Below are positions 10,401 through 19,010 of a stretch of DNA of 64,000 nt, one piece after another. Within the stretch, counting starts at the first letter, position 1. Each line of letters begins with the position of its first letter. The stretch covers positions 6,515,820 through 6,579,819 of the forward strand of contig NC_090179.1 in the NCBI RefSeq assembly GCF_024679245.1. Reading direction: 5' to 3'. The stretch is from Pseudorasbora parva (taxonomy: Eukaryota > Chordata > Actinopteri > Cypriniformes > Gobionidae). Under the pieces are notes generated by a model. That model worked only from the letters and a program-made list of their open reading frames with translations, ran no database searches and was not told the DNA's origin. Both the position numbers and the translations under genes were made by a program.

Positions 10401-11254
10401 AGAGATGGGGATACTTCCGGGGAGTCATTCATCTCTAGAAAGCATGCCCACTCTCGTTTGAAATAACTGTCAAAATCATGATCTTTCAGGAGAGATGTGT
10501 TAAATCGCCATCTGGTAGTAGGTTTATTTCGACTAGTTGTGTTCCACTTTAATGTTACCGGGGCATGATCACTAATTACTATTGGATGGATCTTTGATTC
10601 AGAAATGTTTGATATGATAGAATTACTGGTAAGAAAGAAGTCAATGCGGGAATATGAGTGGTGTACTGGTGAGTAGAATGAGTATTCTTTACTGTTAGGA
10701 TGCTGTAGACGCCAACTATCGCCAAGACCAAAATCACTCATGAACTGTTTTATGGTTTCTGCAGATTTCCAAATGCGTTTATTGCCTAAACTATTACATT
10801 TATCCATTGTTGAATCTAGAACTGTGTTGAAATCACCTGCAATTATGACTGGACAGTTAGAAAATTTTGAAATTGAAGAAAAAAAAGTCTGAAAAAAAGC
10901 TGGGTCATCTGTGTTTGGGCCATATAAGTTACCAATTGTGACAGGGCTATTATTAATGGAGATGTTTATGATAACGAAACGTCCTTCAGAGTCTGTAATG
11001 GTGGAATTATGAACAAAAGTGATTTTTTTATTTATTAGAATGCATACTCCTCTTTGTTTTGTGTTGTAGTGAGCCGAGAATAAATGACTATAATTTGATG
11101 ATTTAATATTTTTATAATCTGATTCTGATAGGTGTGTTTCTTGCAGGAGACATATGTCAGCTTGTAGTTTATTTAAATGATTAAAAACTTTGACCTTCTT
11201 TGTCTGAGAACCAAGTCCACGAACATTCCAGGTTACAAAAGTGATAGATGACAT
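7487..11254 (-). CDS. LINE ORF2: endonuclease / reverse transcriptase
   Basis: This intact 1255-codon protein would nick target DNA and copy the element RNA into the chromosome. The N-terminal APE endonuclease shows TWNVRGL, QETHL, NLYGPN, IIAGDFN and SDH at residues 228-230. The central reverse transcriptase includes KAPGPDGFPAEFYK, SYRPISLINVD, SLDAEKAFDRVNW, GTRQGCPLSPSLF and the catalytic YADD at residues 699-702. The C-terminus has a Cys/His cluster (CSHCTQ...HAIWHC), as in other L1 ORF2 proteins. Length fits the L1 family (about 1.2-1.3 thousand residues). No frameshift or stop is seen. ATG at 11254 is used because the endonuclease begins at once (MSSITFVTWNVRG). Catalytic competence is inferred from motif retention only. 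Confidence 0.95.
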   Translation of the reverse strand: MSSITFVTWNVRGLGSQTKKVKVFNHLNKLQADICLLQETHLSESDYKNIKSSNYSHLFSAHYNTKQRGVCILINKKITFVHNSTITDSEGRFVIINISINNSPVTIGNLYGPNTDDPAFFQTFFSSISKFSNCPVIIAGDFNTVLDSTMDKCNSLGNKRIWKSAETIKQFMSDFGLGDSWRLQHPNSKEYSFYSPVHHSYSRIDFFLTSNSIISNISESKIHPIVISDHAPVTLKWNTTSRNKPTTRWRFNTSLLKDHDFDSYFKREWACFLEMNDSPEVSPSLLWETGKAVLRGKIISFSVYKKRKEKDKLVELEQKIKQLEDININNPTEETQDSLRKYKLKLNELINKHTQFLILRLRQESFHHNNKSGKYLANQIKQNKEKATIPLIRDTAGNSTNSPEEINQIFHNFYSKLYSSDKDPDQKEINSFLNNINLPQLSKDHINTLEAPLSEYELLNALKLMPNNKAPGPDGFPAEFYKHFWSTLSPLFIRMITESKQKSKLPDSINTATISLLLKPNKDPTLPSSYRPISLINVDIKIITKALAHRIEKVTPSIIHPDQTGFIKGRLSSSNTRRLFNLMHYSSTQKTKTIIVSLDAEKAFDRVNWKFLFSTLERFGFGESFINWIKILYTSPSATVITNGLTSRTFTLQRGTRQGCPLSPSLFTIFIEPLAAAIRQNSYIKGIQTINMHHKISLYADDILLYLQDPPSSLQETIKLIDSFSNISEYSINWSKSAILSLHSNSLDVTSQTPPIPLCTNYITYLGINISPRLSELFGLNFTPLLKTINDDLYRWMNLPLSIMGRISVIKMTILPKLNYLFTMTPALPTLTWFKSLDSIVTKFYWKNKTPRIKLTTLQKPKAQGGLEAPHFYHYFLANQLQNIYKWIHPNPSESTWLDVEQSICKDINISELPFHTQTIKKHHCFKTPTIAAALTAWWKFHQITNTPLAPSKYTPIWNNPDFIVNKKPLNLRTWVDKGITQLQHILLNNNWAPFSHLVLKYGIGSNCFLEYLQIKSSIQSKIDTQTINLDLPPPILELINITSPKKLLSKIYKIISKSDNTLSLPNAKWESDLSITPNAAFWSQICKNIYFMTKNANLQLIQYKVLHRSHLTGQKLFKMGFSSETCSHCTQNTPDTYLHAIWHCTSVKTFWENVTDSLSNLMGCHIPLSPSLCILGDISIISLDSTNSQLLLVALTIAKKTILMNWKSRNTIHITTWKNLLIEYISMENLSTSTQNDTSELHPSWSALFNFQQS

Positions 11255-11614
11255 GTTTTAGTGAAAAATAGACAGAAATGTATATTACCGGTAATGTGTG
11301 GGCCTGTTAGTACTTTATATGTATTCATGTGAGTGTATATATTCGACTGTGTGTAGTAGTGTATATGTGTGTGTGCAATGTTGTTAGCAGAATAACATAA
11401 ATACAAAAACAACTGACAGAATATACACAGCAGAACAGCAACAACAAAATAGAAACCATTAAATACCAACATATGGTGGGACATGGGAAGGGGGACACAA
11501 GACCTAGGTGCAAAAATATAACAACATCTAAGGTTTAAAGAAAAAAAAGAGAGAAAGAAGTGAGTGTGTTAATTTCAGTTTATGATTTATTGACTTAGGA
11601 ATGTAAGTGAAGTG

Positions 11615-12430
11615 TCAGAAAAGCCAGGGAGTAATGTCCTTATCGCGATATAATTGTCCATCTATGTATAATTTGTCCACTGTAATGACTGCCTTTTTTC
11701 CTTCATTCATTTTCTGTTTTCGGATTGGGAAGAGTTGTTTCCGGCGTTCGAGAATGTCCTTTGGGTATTGTTCATTGAGTCCATAGTTTGTTCCTTTGAG
11801 TTGTCTGCCTTGCTTCTGAACCAGCTCTTTGTGTTTATAGTGTTCGAATTTTGCGATGATCGCTCGTGGTCTGTTGTTGAAGTTTTTGGATCTGATACGG
11901 TGGACACGGTGAAAGGTGATGCTCTGGACTGTTTCCGCTGGTAATTTGAGTTGTTTTATTATGAAGTCCTTGACTGATTTTTCGGGGTCGTCTGGAGTTT
12001 GTTCCGGGATGCCTGTAAAAACTAAGTTGTCCCTCATGCTGCGCGATTGCAAGTCCAAAATGTTTTCTTTGATGGTTTTATTTTCGGCGACAACGGAAGT
12101 GAGTTGAATGGTAAGTGCTTGAACGGAGTCCTTTAAAAAGTTATTTTCTTTAGTGAGAGTGTCTATCTGTTCTTGGCTGAATTCTAAGCTGTGTCGCAAT
12201 TCCTGGAGTTCCTTGTGTATGACTTCTATAAGTGCAATCCTGGTATCAAGTCCGGTGAGTTTATTTTCGATTGAGAGCAAAATGTCGCTTACCTCAGTGC
12301 AGCACGTCGGTTTGGGTGATGTGGATGGTGTTGCACTTGGGCTGAAAGGTGACTCGGGACGAGGTCTCTTGGAGTTTGGAGTGAGATTACCTTTACTTTT
12401 CTTGTTGTGATCCGGTTTGTCCCTGTTCAT
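11615..12430 (-). CDS. LINE ORF1: coiled-coil RNA-binding chaperone
   Basis: A 271-codon L1 ORF1-type protein (Transposase_22-like family), which coats element RNA as a trimer and acts as a nucleic-acid chaperone. Residues 1-45 are basic and Pro/Ser-rich. Residues about 50-130 are rich in heptad-like Leu, Ile and Gln (coiled coil). From about 131 an RRM-like core starts at SMRDNLVFTGIPE, with FHRVHRI and RPRAIIAKFEHY motifs. The C-terminal domain includes GLNEQYPKDILERRKQL and ends at DKDITPWLF. It lies 360 bp upstream of ORF2 on the same strand and is uninterrupted. Confidence 0.9.
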   Translation of the reverse strand: MNRDKPDHNKKSKGNLTPNSKRPRPESPFSPSATPSTSPKPTCCTEVSDILLSIENKLTGLDTRIALIEVIHKELQELRHSLEFSQEQIDTLTKENNFLKDSVQALTIQLTSVVAENKTIKENILDLQSRSMRDNLVFTGIPEQTPDDPEKSVKDFIIKQLKLPAETVQSITFHRVHRIRSKNFNNRPRAIIAKFEHYKHKELVQKQGRQLKGTNYGLNEQYPKDILERRKQLFPIRKQKMNEGKKAVITVDKLYIDGQLYRDKDITPWLF

Positions 12431-12726
12431 GGTGCAGCAGAATGTGTTGTAGTGCGCGTCGATGTATTCTTCGAGATGATCCAGGTTGTATAATATTATA
12501 ATCCGGAAACGGGAAGGAGAGAAAAAAAAGACGAAATGAAAGAAGTATGGAAGGGGAGGAAACCGAGAGAAAAAATAAATAAAACAGAATGTAGGTATTT
12601 CAGCTGGAATTGTTTACAATCTAGCAGACGGGAGCCGCCATCTTAGATCTCGCACCAGGTCTCGTGAGGTCTCGTGTTACTCCTGAACTCTCATCCCTCT
12701 CCCACCTAATTACTGAGTTTGTGACA
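12431..12726 (-). promoter_or_regulatory. LINE 5' UTR, probable internal promoter
   Basis: This 296-bp leader lies between the 5' end of the insertion, defined by the target duplication, and ORF1. L1-type elements carry an internal promoter here. No individual factor site is identified. The tail 'gtctcgtgaggtctcgtg' near 12658-12675 is a short internal repeat. Confidence 0.5.
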
Positions 12727-12742
12727 GACCTCAGCTGCTTCT
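12727..12742. repeat. Target-site duplication of the LINE (5' side)
   Basis: Second copy of GACCTCAGCTGCTTCT, identical to 5955-5970. Confidence 0.95.
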
Positions 12743-14470
12743 GACTCCTCAGGAGGAGGTGGCGGGCGAGTTGGAGCAAACAACGGGAGCGTAGACCACC
12801 CTGACGGTTGATGTACGCAACGGCCGTGGTGCTGTCCGTACGGACCAGTACATGCTTGCCACGCAGCGGCCCCTTGAGGCGGCGGAGTGCCAGATGTACT
12901 GCCAGTAACTCGAGGCAATTGATATGCCAATGCAATTGCGGCCCCGTCCACAGACCAGCAACTGCATGCCCGTTGTACGTGGCCCCCCAGCCTGTGGTGG
13001 AGGCATCCGTGAATAGCACAGCATGCCTGGACACTTGTTCTAGGGGCACCCCGGCCCGGAGAAACGAAGTGCTGGACCACGGGCTGAAGGTTTGGCGGCA
13101 GTAAGGAGTCACTGGGACCCGGTACTGACCGCTCTGCCACGCCCACCTCGGGACTCGGCCTTCGAGCCAGCGTTGAAGCGGTCTCATATGAAGCAATCCG
13201 AGCGGCGTGACCGCGGCTGCAGATGCCATATGCCCCAGGAGCCTCTGAAAGAATTTCAGTGGGACCGCCGTCCTGCTCTTGAACATATTCAAGCAGTTCA
13301 ACACCGACTGGACTCGCTCCTCGGTGAGGCGCGCCGTCCGGTTGACCGAGTCCAGCTCCATACCGAGATAAGAGATCCTCTGTGTAGGACAGAGTTTTGC
13401 TCTTCTCTCGGTTGACCCGAAGGCCCAACTGGCTGAGGTGAATGAGCACCAAGTCCCTGTGTTCGCACAACTGGTCCTTCGACTGGGCTAGGATCAGCCA
13501 ACCGTCGAGGTAGTTGAGAATCCGAACGCCGCGTTCTCTGAGCGGAACAATGGCTGCCTCCGCGACCTTCGTAAAGACGCGGGGCGACAGGGACAGCCCG
13601 AAGGGCAGGACCTTGTACTGATATGCTTTCCCCTCGAACGCCAAACGTAGGAACGGTCTGTGTTGAGGGAGAAAGACACACGGAAGTACGCATCCTTCAG
13701 GTCGATCGCTGCAAACCAATCCTGGGGACGGATGCATTGGAAATGCGTTTCTGCGTCAACATCCTGAACGGGAGCTTGTGCAGGGCCCGATTCAGAACTC
13801 GCAGGTCCAGGATTGGTCGTAACCCACCCCCTTCTTGGGCACAATGAAGTAGGGGCTGTAGAACCCCGTCTTCATATCGGCTGGAGGAACCGGCTCGATC
13901 GCGTCCTTCGCCAGTAGGACCTCGATCTCTGACCTCAAGACCTGAGCATCGCTGCTTCGCACGGAGGTGAAGAGGATGCCCCTGTACTTGGGCGGCCGGC
14001 GCGCGAACTGAATCGCGTAGCCGAGTCTGATGGTACGGATGAGCCAGCGAGACGGCCCGGGGAGACCTAGCCAGGCCCCCAGAGACCGTGCAAGCGGGAC
14101 CAACCGCACCACAGACATGCCCGGGGTGGGGCAGCGAAGCGGAGTACTCTGGCCCGACTCGGGAGGCCCGGAGGCGGCCCGAAGTGTTGCCTGAGCACTC
14201 CTGGTTTGGACAGAGAGTGGGTGAGAAGGCCCGGAGGCGTCCTCGGAGCCCACTCTGCTGCCCACTGCCCGGAGGCAGGGAAGTGAAGCACTCAGCCCCG
14301 ACCTGGGAGGCCCGTGGGCGGCCCGGAGTGTTGACTGAGTGCTCACGAGAGAGGAAGTGTGTGGGTGAGAAGGCCCGGGGGCGTCCTCGAGGCCCACACA
14401 ACTGCCCCCTGGCGACGGGAGGGTAGGAAAGGAGTGACAAGGCCCGTGGGCGTCGCACACTGCCAACCTG
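12743..14470 (-). pseudogene. DIRS RT/RNase H gene, 5' portion (frameshifted, YLDG)
   Basis: The DIRS reverse transcriptase and RNase H lie here in several frames. The N-terminal RT part (LGAWLGLPGPSRWLIRTIRL, GFYSPYFIVPKK) is in one frame. A shift near 13830 leads to GLRPILDLRVLNRAL, another to DWFAAIDLKDAYF and then VLPFGLSLSPRVF. The catalytic box reads NYLDGWLILAQ, where related DIRS proteins have YLDDWL, so the second active-site Asp is Gly. A further single-base shift in an A-run near 13395 precedes the RNase H part (VLFTDASTTGWGA, INCLELLAV, VLVRTDSTTAVAYIN), which keeps the expected Asp/Glu/Asp residues until the LINE interrupts it at SQKQLRS. Confidence 0.85.
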
Positions 14471-14499
14471 ACCCTCTTGGGGCCCAGAGAGAGAGGAAA

Positions 14500-15600
14500 C
14501 TGCTCTTAAATGTGGGTACCGCTGGACTCCGGAGAGCCAGTGGCAGAACCAAAACCAGTCAGGGCCCCCCGGTCCTCCTCCGGGGGGGTGGGGGAGGGAT
14601 GCGAACATTGTCTCCCCCGAGCAGCTCCTGTTCTCCCTAGCCGGCCCGTCTCAGGGCCGCGTCCCCTTGCGCTTGCCTGCCGGTTAGCGGGCCCTGGACG
14701 GGTTGGGCGTCCCTCGCGTCCGGCACCCTGCTCCTCCAGTGGAGGCTGCTGCTCGGCTCTAGCAGGGTGGAGGCGGACGCAGGAGGGGATGCCCTCGGCG
14801 ACGAGCCGGCAGAGGCGCTGCGACCGACGACCGAGCAGCTGGTCGTCGGCACCCTGGTGCAACGCCTCCGTCTGCTCTTGGGCCACCAAGAACTGCTGGG
14901 CAAAGTTCTCGATGGTGCCGCCGAGGAGGCCAGCCCGACAGACAGGCTTTTCTTGCGCATATCTGTCAGGTTAGCCCCCTATTCCTGGACCACTAGTGTG
15001 GACATCGCCTGACCCAGGGAGCGTGCAGTGATTTTCGTCGCCCATAGGGCGAGGTCCAACACCGCACGCAGTTCCTGCACAACCCCTGGGCTGGGACTAC
15101 CCTCGTGCGTGCAGGGCAGAGGGCAGTGAGAGAGGGAAAACAATGATACTTTTTTTTTTTTTCTTTTTTTTTTTTTTTTGTCTCATTTTTGGCCCTTTTG
15201 ACCCTCCATATTTCCCTCTCTCCGATGCAGCAACTGACATCTGTCCTCTGCCAGAGCCAAAAATGAAACACTAAGCCCTTTTCTCTTTAGGATCAGCGAT
15301 TCCACCTTCAACTACCAGCAGGCATGCGAGACAGTGAACGTGGCCGTCAGAACGGCACACAGCGCACTGAGCGCTCAAGCCTCTATGAAGAAGGCAAGGC
15401 GAACAATGCCCTGACGTGGTCGTGTTCTCATGAGAGAATCCGTACCACCCACGAACAGAGTCTCAGCATGCTTTTGATGCGATAGAGGAGTGGGGGCCCG
15501 AGGGGATTTACCCGGCGGGGAATCCCCACTGTAATCCTCAGGCCACCAGCGCTTATCAGCCAAAGTAGCCCTTTTCCAGTAACACTAGAAATGAACTAGA
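14500..15600 (-). pseudogene. DIRS gag remnant
   Basis: This is the degenerate first gene of the DIRS element, a gag-like protein thought to bind element RNA. Recognisable pieces on the minus strand are an E-Q-T-E-A run near 14870, followed by a shifted basic Pro/Ser-rich tail, and KRWWPEDYSGDSPPG near 15550. The central FFPEVHEE motif found in the other DIRS copies here is missing. Its place seems taken by a poly(T) tract at 15149-15179, so the gene has an internal loss or replacement. No frame is long enough to encode an intact gag. Confidence 0.6.
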
Positions 15601-16291
15601 TCGGGGGATAGGCGAAGGGACTCGACCTCATCTGAGGTTTCATAGTCTCGACCGCGCATCTAGAGCGCCGACTGACGCGCGCCGGTTGTCGTGACAACCA
15701 CCGCTGTCAGCCGGCCGCTCGACGGCACACGGCGCGCTGAACACTCGAGCCCTTTATGAGAAGGGGGAGACGAACAACGCGCCGACGTGACCATGTTCTT
15801 TTACCAGAACATGAATCACCCACGATCGCAATCTCACATGCGCTCGTGGCCGTGAAAGAGGACAGGAAACAGTTGCATACCAGGAATACACGGTTTGAAT
15901 GACATCTTGAAAAAGACGCAGGGTCAAACCGTGTTGCTCTTTTGTGAATGGAAAGCTGCTCTTTTAGTGTGCTGAAGCACTCAGGGAGATGACCGCGGCT
16001 CCACACAGTTCGTTCTGCAAGCCTGTGTGAGCTCTCAGTGATGTGTATTTGTGTGTGTGTAACGCCCAGCGAACCAACAGTTTGTATGGGAAACGCTCAG
16101 CGAACCAACAGTTTGTATGGGAACGCTCAGCGAACCAACAAGCTCCTTTAGATCGCTTGATCACTGATCAGACGGTCTCTCACTGACGCGCCGTATCACC
16201 CGCACTGGCAGACTCTCTCACTCAACACTCTTTGACTCGTAGTCAGACACTCTTCGTAGGAAACAGTAAGCACTGCTCGGCTCCGAAGTAG

Positions 16292-16480
16292 AAAGCGCTG
16301 ATCTACCATTCCACTTCCTATTTATACCCGCGCTGCGGGGCGGAGCGTGGAATGCGTGATCGCATGCCAAATTTCATTGGCTCGTTGTTAGATGCTCGAA
16401 GTAGGATTGGTCTCTAAAGTAAGATCCCATTCGTCGGTTCAGTTCTGACGTACGTCGAACGTGACCGACTGAAAGGGAAC
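16292..16480 (-). promoter_or_regulatory. DIRS 5' terminal inverted repeat with TATA box
   Basis: Inverted copy of 3479-3642. On the element strand TATAAATAG lies at 16326-16318, after a GC-rich CCGCCCCGCAGCGCGGG stretch. This is the probable promoter for full-length DIRS RNA. The outermost bases read GTTCCCTTTCAGTCGG inward from 16480. Confidence 0.75.
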
Positions 16481-17127
16481 TCTGAGGGTTTGGGTTTCAG
16501 AACAGATGAATTGAGTTTTAATGAAATGAACTGTTGTATAGTATTACAGTTTGTTTCTTTATTTTCTTGTGCTTTGATATAATTCTGCAACTGTCAGTTG
16601 TTGTTATTTGACAAATATTTGTCTTGTACATGTAAACATTATTATAATTAAGGAAGAATACTGAGAAGCACCCTGAGAGTTAAGTGCGTGTACCACGACT
16701 ATGAAAAGCCACGATCAATGGAGTGCCGAAATTAGGATTCACCATGGCAACAGCACTCAACAAAAAGACGTCTGCATTCTTCCGGGTTAGTTTAATTCTT
16801 AATTAGTTTAATTTTCATGGTATTCCACAGACAAAAAAATAAGAAAAGAAAAGAATATTTCTTTGAAATATGAATGTGGCAGCAGCTAATGAAAAATAAC
16901 AACATAATTAAATCAGGTAAAGCTTTAAGCATAAAGGTTTCATGGGTGTAGGTTTCATGACTCTACAAACATTTGACATATTAAATAAATATCATTAGGT
17001 GTCTATTTCAATGTGCAGCAGCTTTTGCCACGTAATCTAATGCTCTTTTTGCATAATTACCTAAATGTTTTCTGATCCAACCCATTACATTTCTTAATTA
17101 GGCTAATTAACCCTTGCACATCCTTCC
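16481..17127. other. Non-coding; right flank of the repeat split by the DIRS insertion
   Basis: The first about 40 bp (aactctgagggtttgggttt) continue the 'accctgagatgg' repeat that ends at 3427. The rest is AT-rich with no ORF or RNA gene. Confidence 0.5.
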
Positions 17128-17481
17128 AATTCACTACCTTTTCGTTACCCTTGTGGCTGAAAACAGCCACTAAATTAAACATCAAAAGCCAATGTTTTTC
17201 TAATCTTTGACATGTCCAAGACTGTGATAAAAGGTTAAAAAAAAAAATAATAATCCAGTCCACAATTACATTTTATATTGAAAATAAGTCATGTTGTGTG
17301 TGTTTTTCCCCAAAATCAATGAAATCATTTATGAAATTGGCAATTTAAGAGTTAAAATCTTTTTTTTTTAATTCAGTAGTTTTGATCAGGACTTTGAAAA
17401 AAAAAATGTATCTTACATTTTGATAGCAGTTTAATTTAGTGGCTGTTTTCAGCCACTAGGGTAACGAAACGGTAGTGAATT
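17128..17481. repeat. Foldback (inverted-repeat) element
   Basis: Arms 17128-17180 and 17429-17481 are near-identical inverted repeats. Each arm also holds a small hairpin, AGTGGCTG-TTTT-CAGCCACT. The 250-bp centre is AT-rich and lacks an ORF. Target duplication not clear. Confidence 0.75.
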
Positions 17482-17592
17482 TTCCCACAGTGTATCGTTG
17501 AGTTTGTACAAATTTCAAAGCATTTTTCTTTGGTGTTGTCACCATAAATCATTCCATTTGCTGAAACACAGAGAAAGTTATGGCCAAATTAA

Positions 17593-18019
17593 AGCTACAC
17601 TGTGTGATATTTTCCCCCATCTAGCGGTGTAAAGGTATATGACCATCCAGTGAATATTAGTTTCTGTTCCTCTCAATTCTGATTTAATTTTAACTCCTAC
17701 GGTGGCTGTTTTAGTCCAAGATTAACATGGCAATCCCTCTCTTCACATTCGACACGGTGCCATCGAGTGTTAAAACGCGAAAGGCGAAGCTTGAATTTAC
17801 GGGTATGTCCCTCTTTGGCTAATGTACTTTCAAGATGGAGGAGCAACATGGCGTTCGAACCCCTCACCCGTATCTATTTTCAATGGTATATTATAAAATT
17901 ACGAGAATACATTATTACTAGAAAGACGTAAATATACATTAATGAATGAGCACATATATTTTTGAAAGAACTAAGTGTTTTTAGCTAAGAATAAACTAAA
18001 AAAGTTACACAGTGTAGCT
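17593..18019. mobile_element. TTAA-flanked MITE
   Basis: Terminal inverted repeats AGCTACACTGTG and CACAGTGTAGCT are each directly flanked by TTAA (17589-17592 and 18020-18023). TTAA target sites are used by piggyBac and Kolobok transposases. The 427 bp have no coding capacity. Confidence 0.7.
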
Positions 18020-18023
18020 TTAA

Positions 18024-19010
18024 GACTCAAAAACACCGGTGGATGAAAACGTCCCCAGGGATGCACATTTGACTTCTATTCAGGCCAGCCAAACACCAGC
18101 AAATACTCCTCGCTGCAGACTGTATTGCGGTGAGGTCACGAATATTGCGTCACGTATTTGTTAGCGCGCAAAGTGACGTTTCGTCGGTATTTAATACACA
18201 TGCGCGCCGATGATGTCACTTTGTGTATTCGCGCATGCGCGAACATTCATTTTCAACTTCAATCACCTGAGGATGATGTTAGCGTTCGCTCGAAAGGTAT
18301 GGATTCCATGGCAGTAAGTCAATAAGCAGTGTATTTATGTTGTTTTTAACAATTGTGTGTTTGTGTTAACAGCTTTTAATTGTAAGGAATGCCATATAGA
18401 GTGTCATAAATGTTTAATTTATTAATGTTTAACATGTGTGCCTCTAAACAAATGAATGCTTTGAAGATGTCTTAAAATAGAGCAGAAAGACTTAAATTAA
18501 TGAAGTTATGTCATTGATTGTTGCATGCATTGCAAAAATAAAATGAAGTAAAATAATAAAAAATAAAAAATCCAAATTTTTGTCTTGTTTTTCCAAATAG
18601 ATATTTAAACATCTTTAAACAGAGATGCATTGATATGGAATTCAAATGTAAATTGGAGTCTCAAAAGAATGAATAAAATTATAGGAATTTATGTTGAAAA
18701 CAAATCAAATATCTGTCGGTGAGTAAAAACCTTTCCTTTGAAATAAGTTGATTTTTTAAGCTTTGATAGATGATATTTGTTATTATTTTAATTATAAACT
18801 CACTTTATATTATCAATTTCAAGAATTCGTATTCGTATGTCATTTCGTATCTTCAGTAAATGGATCTTGGTTAAAAAAACTTGTGAAAACTACTGGGGAA
18901 CAACACTTTTTTTGCAGCATGATCAGATCGTTCTGTAAAAGTTATGTTCCTGTATGTACTGTAGGTTATGTTACTAGTTTTTTTTTTTTTGGTAAAATAA
19001 ATTATATATA
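18024..19010. other. Non-coding, no feature recognised
   Basis: No supported gene. A GC-richer patch at 18150-18250 contains cgcgcatgcgcg. The array that follows starts after a short ATATATAT run. Confidence 0.5.
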
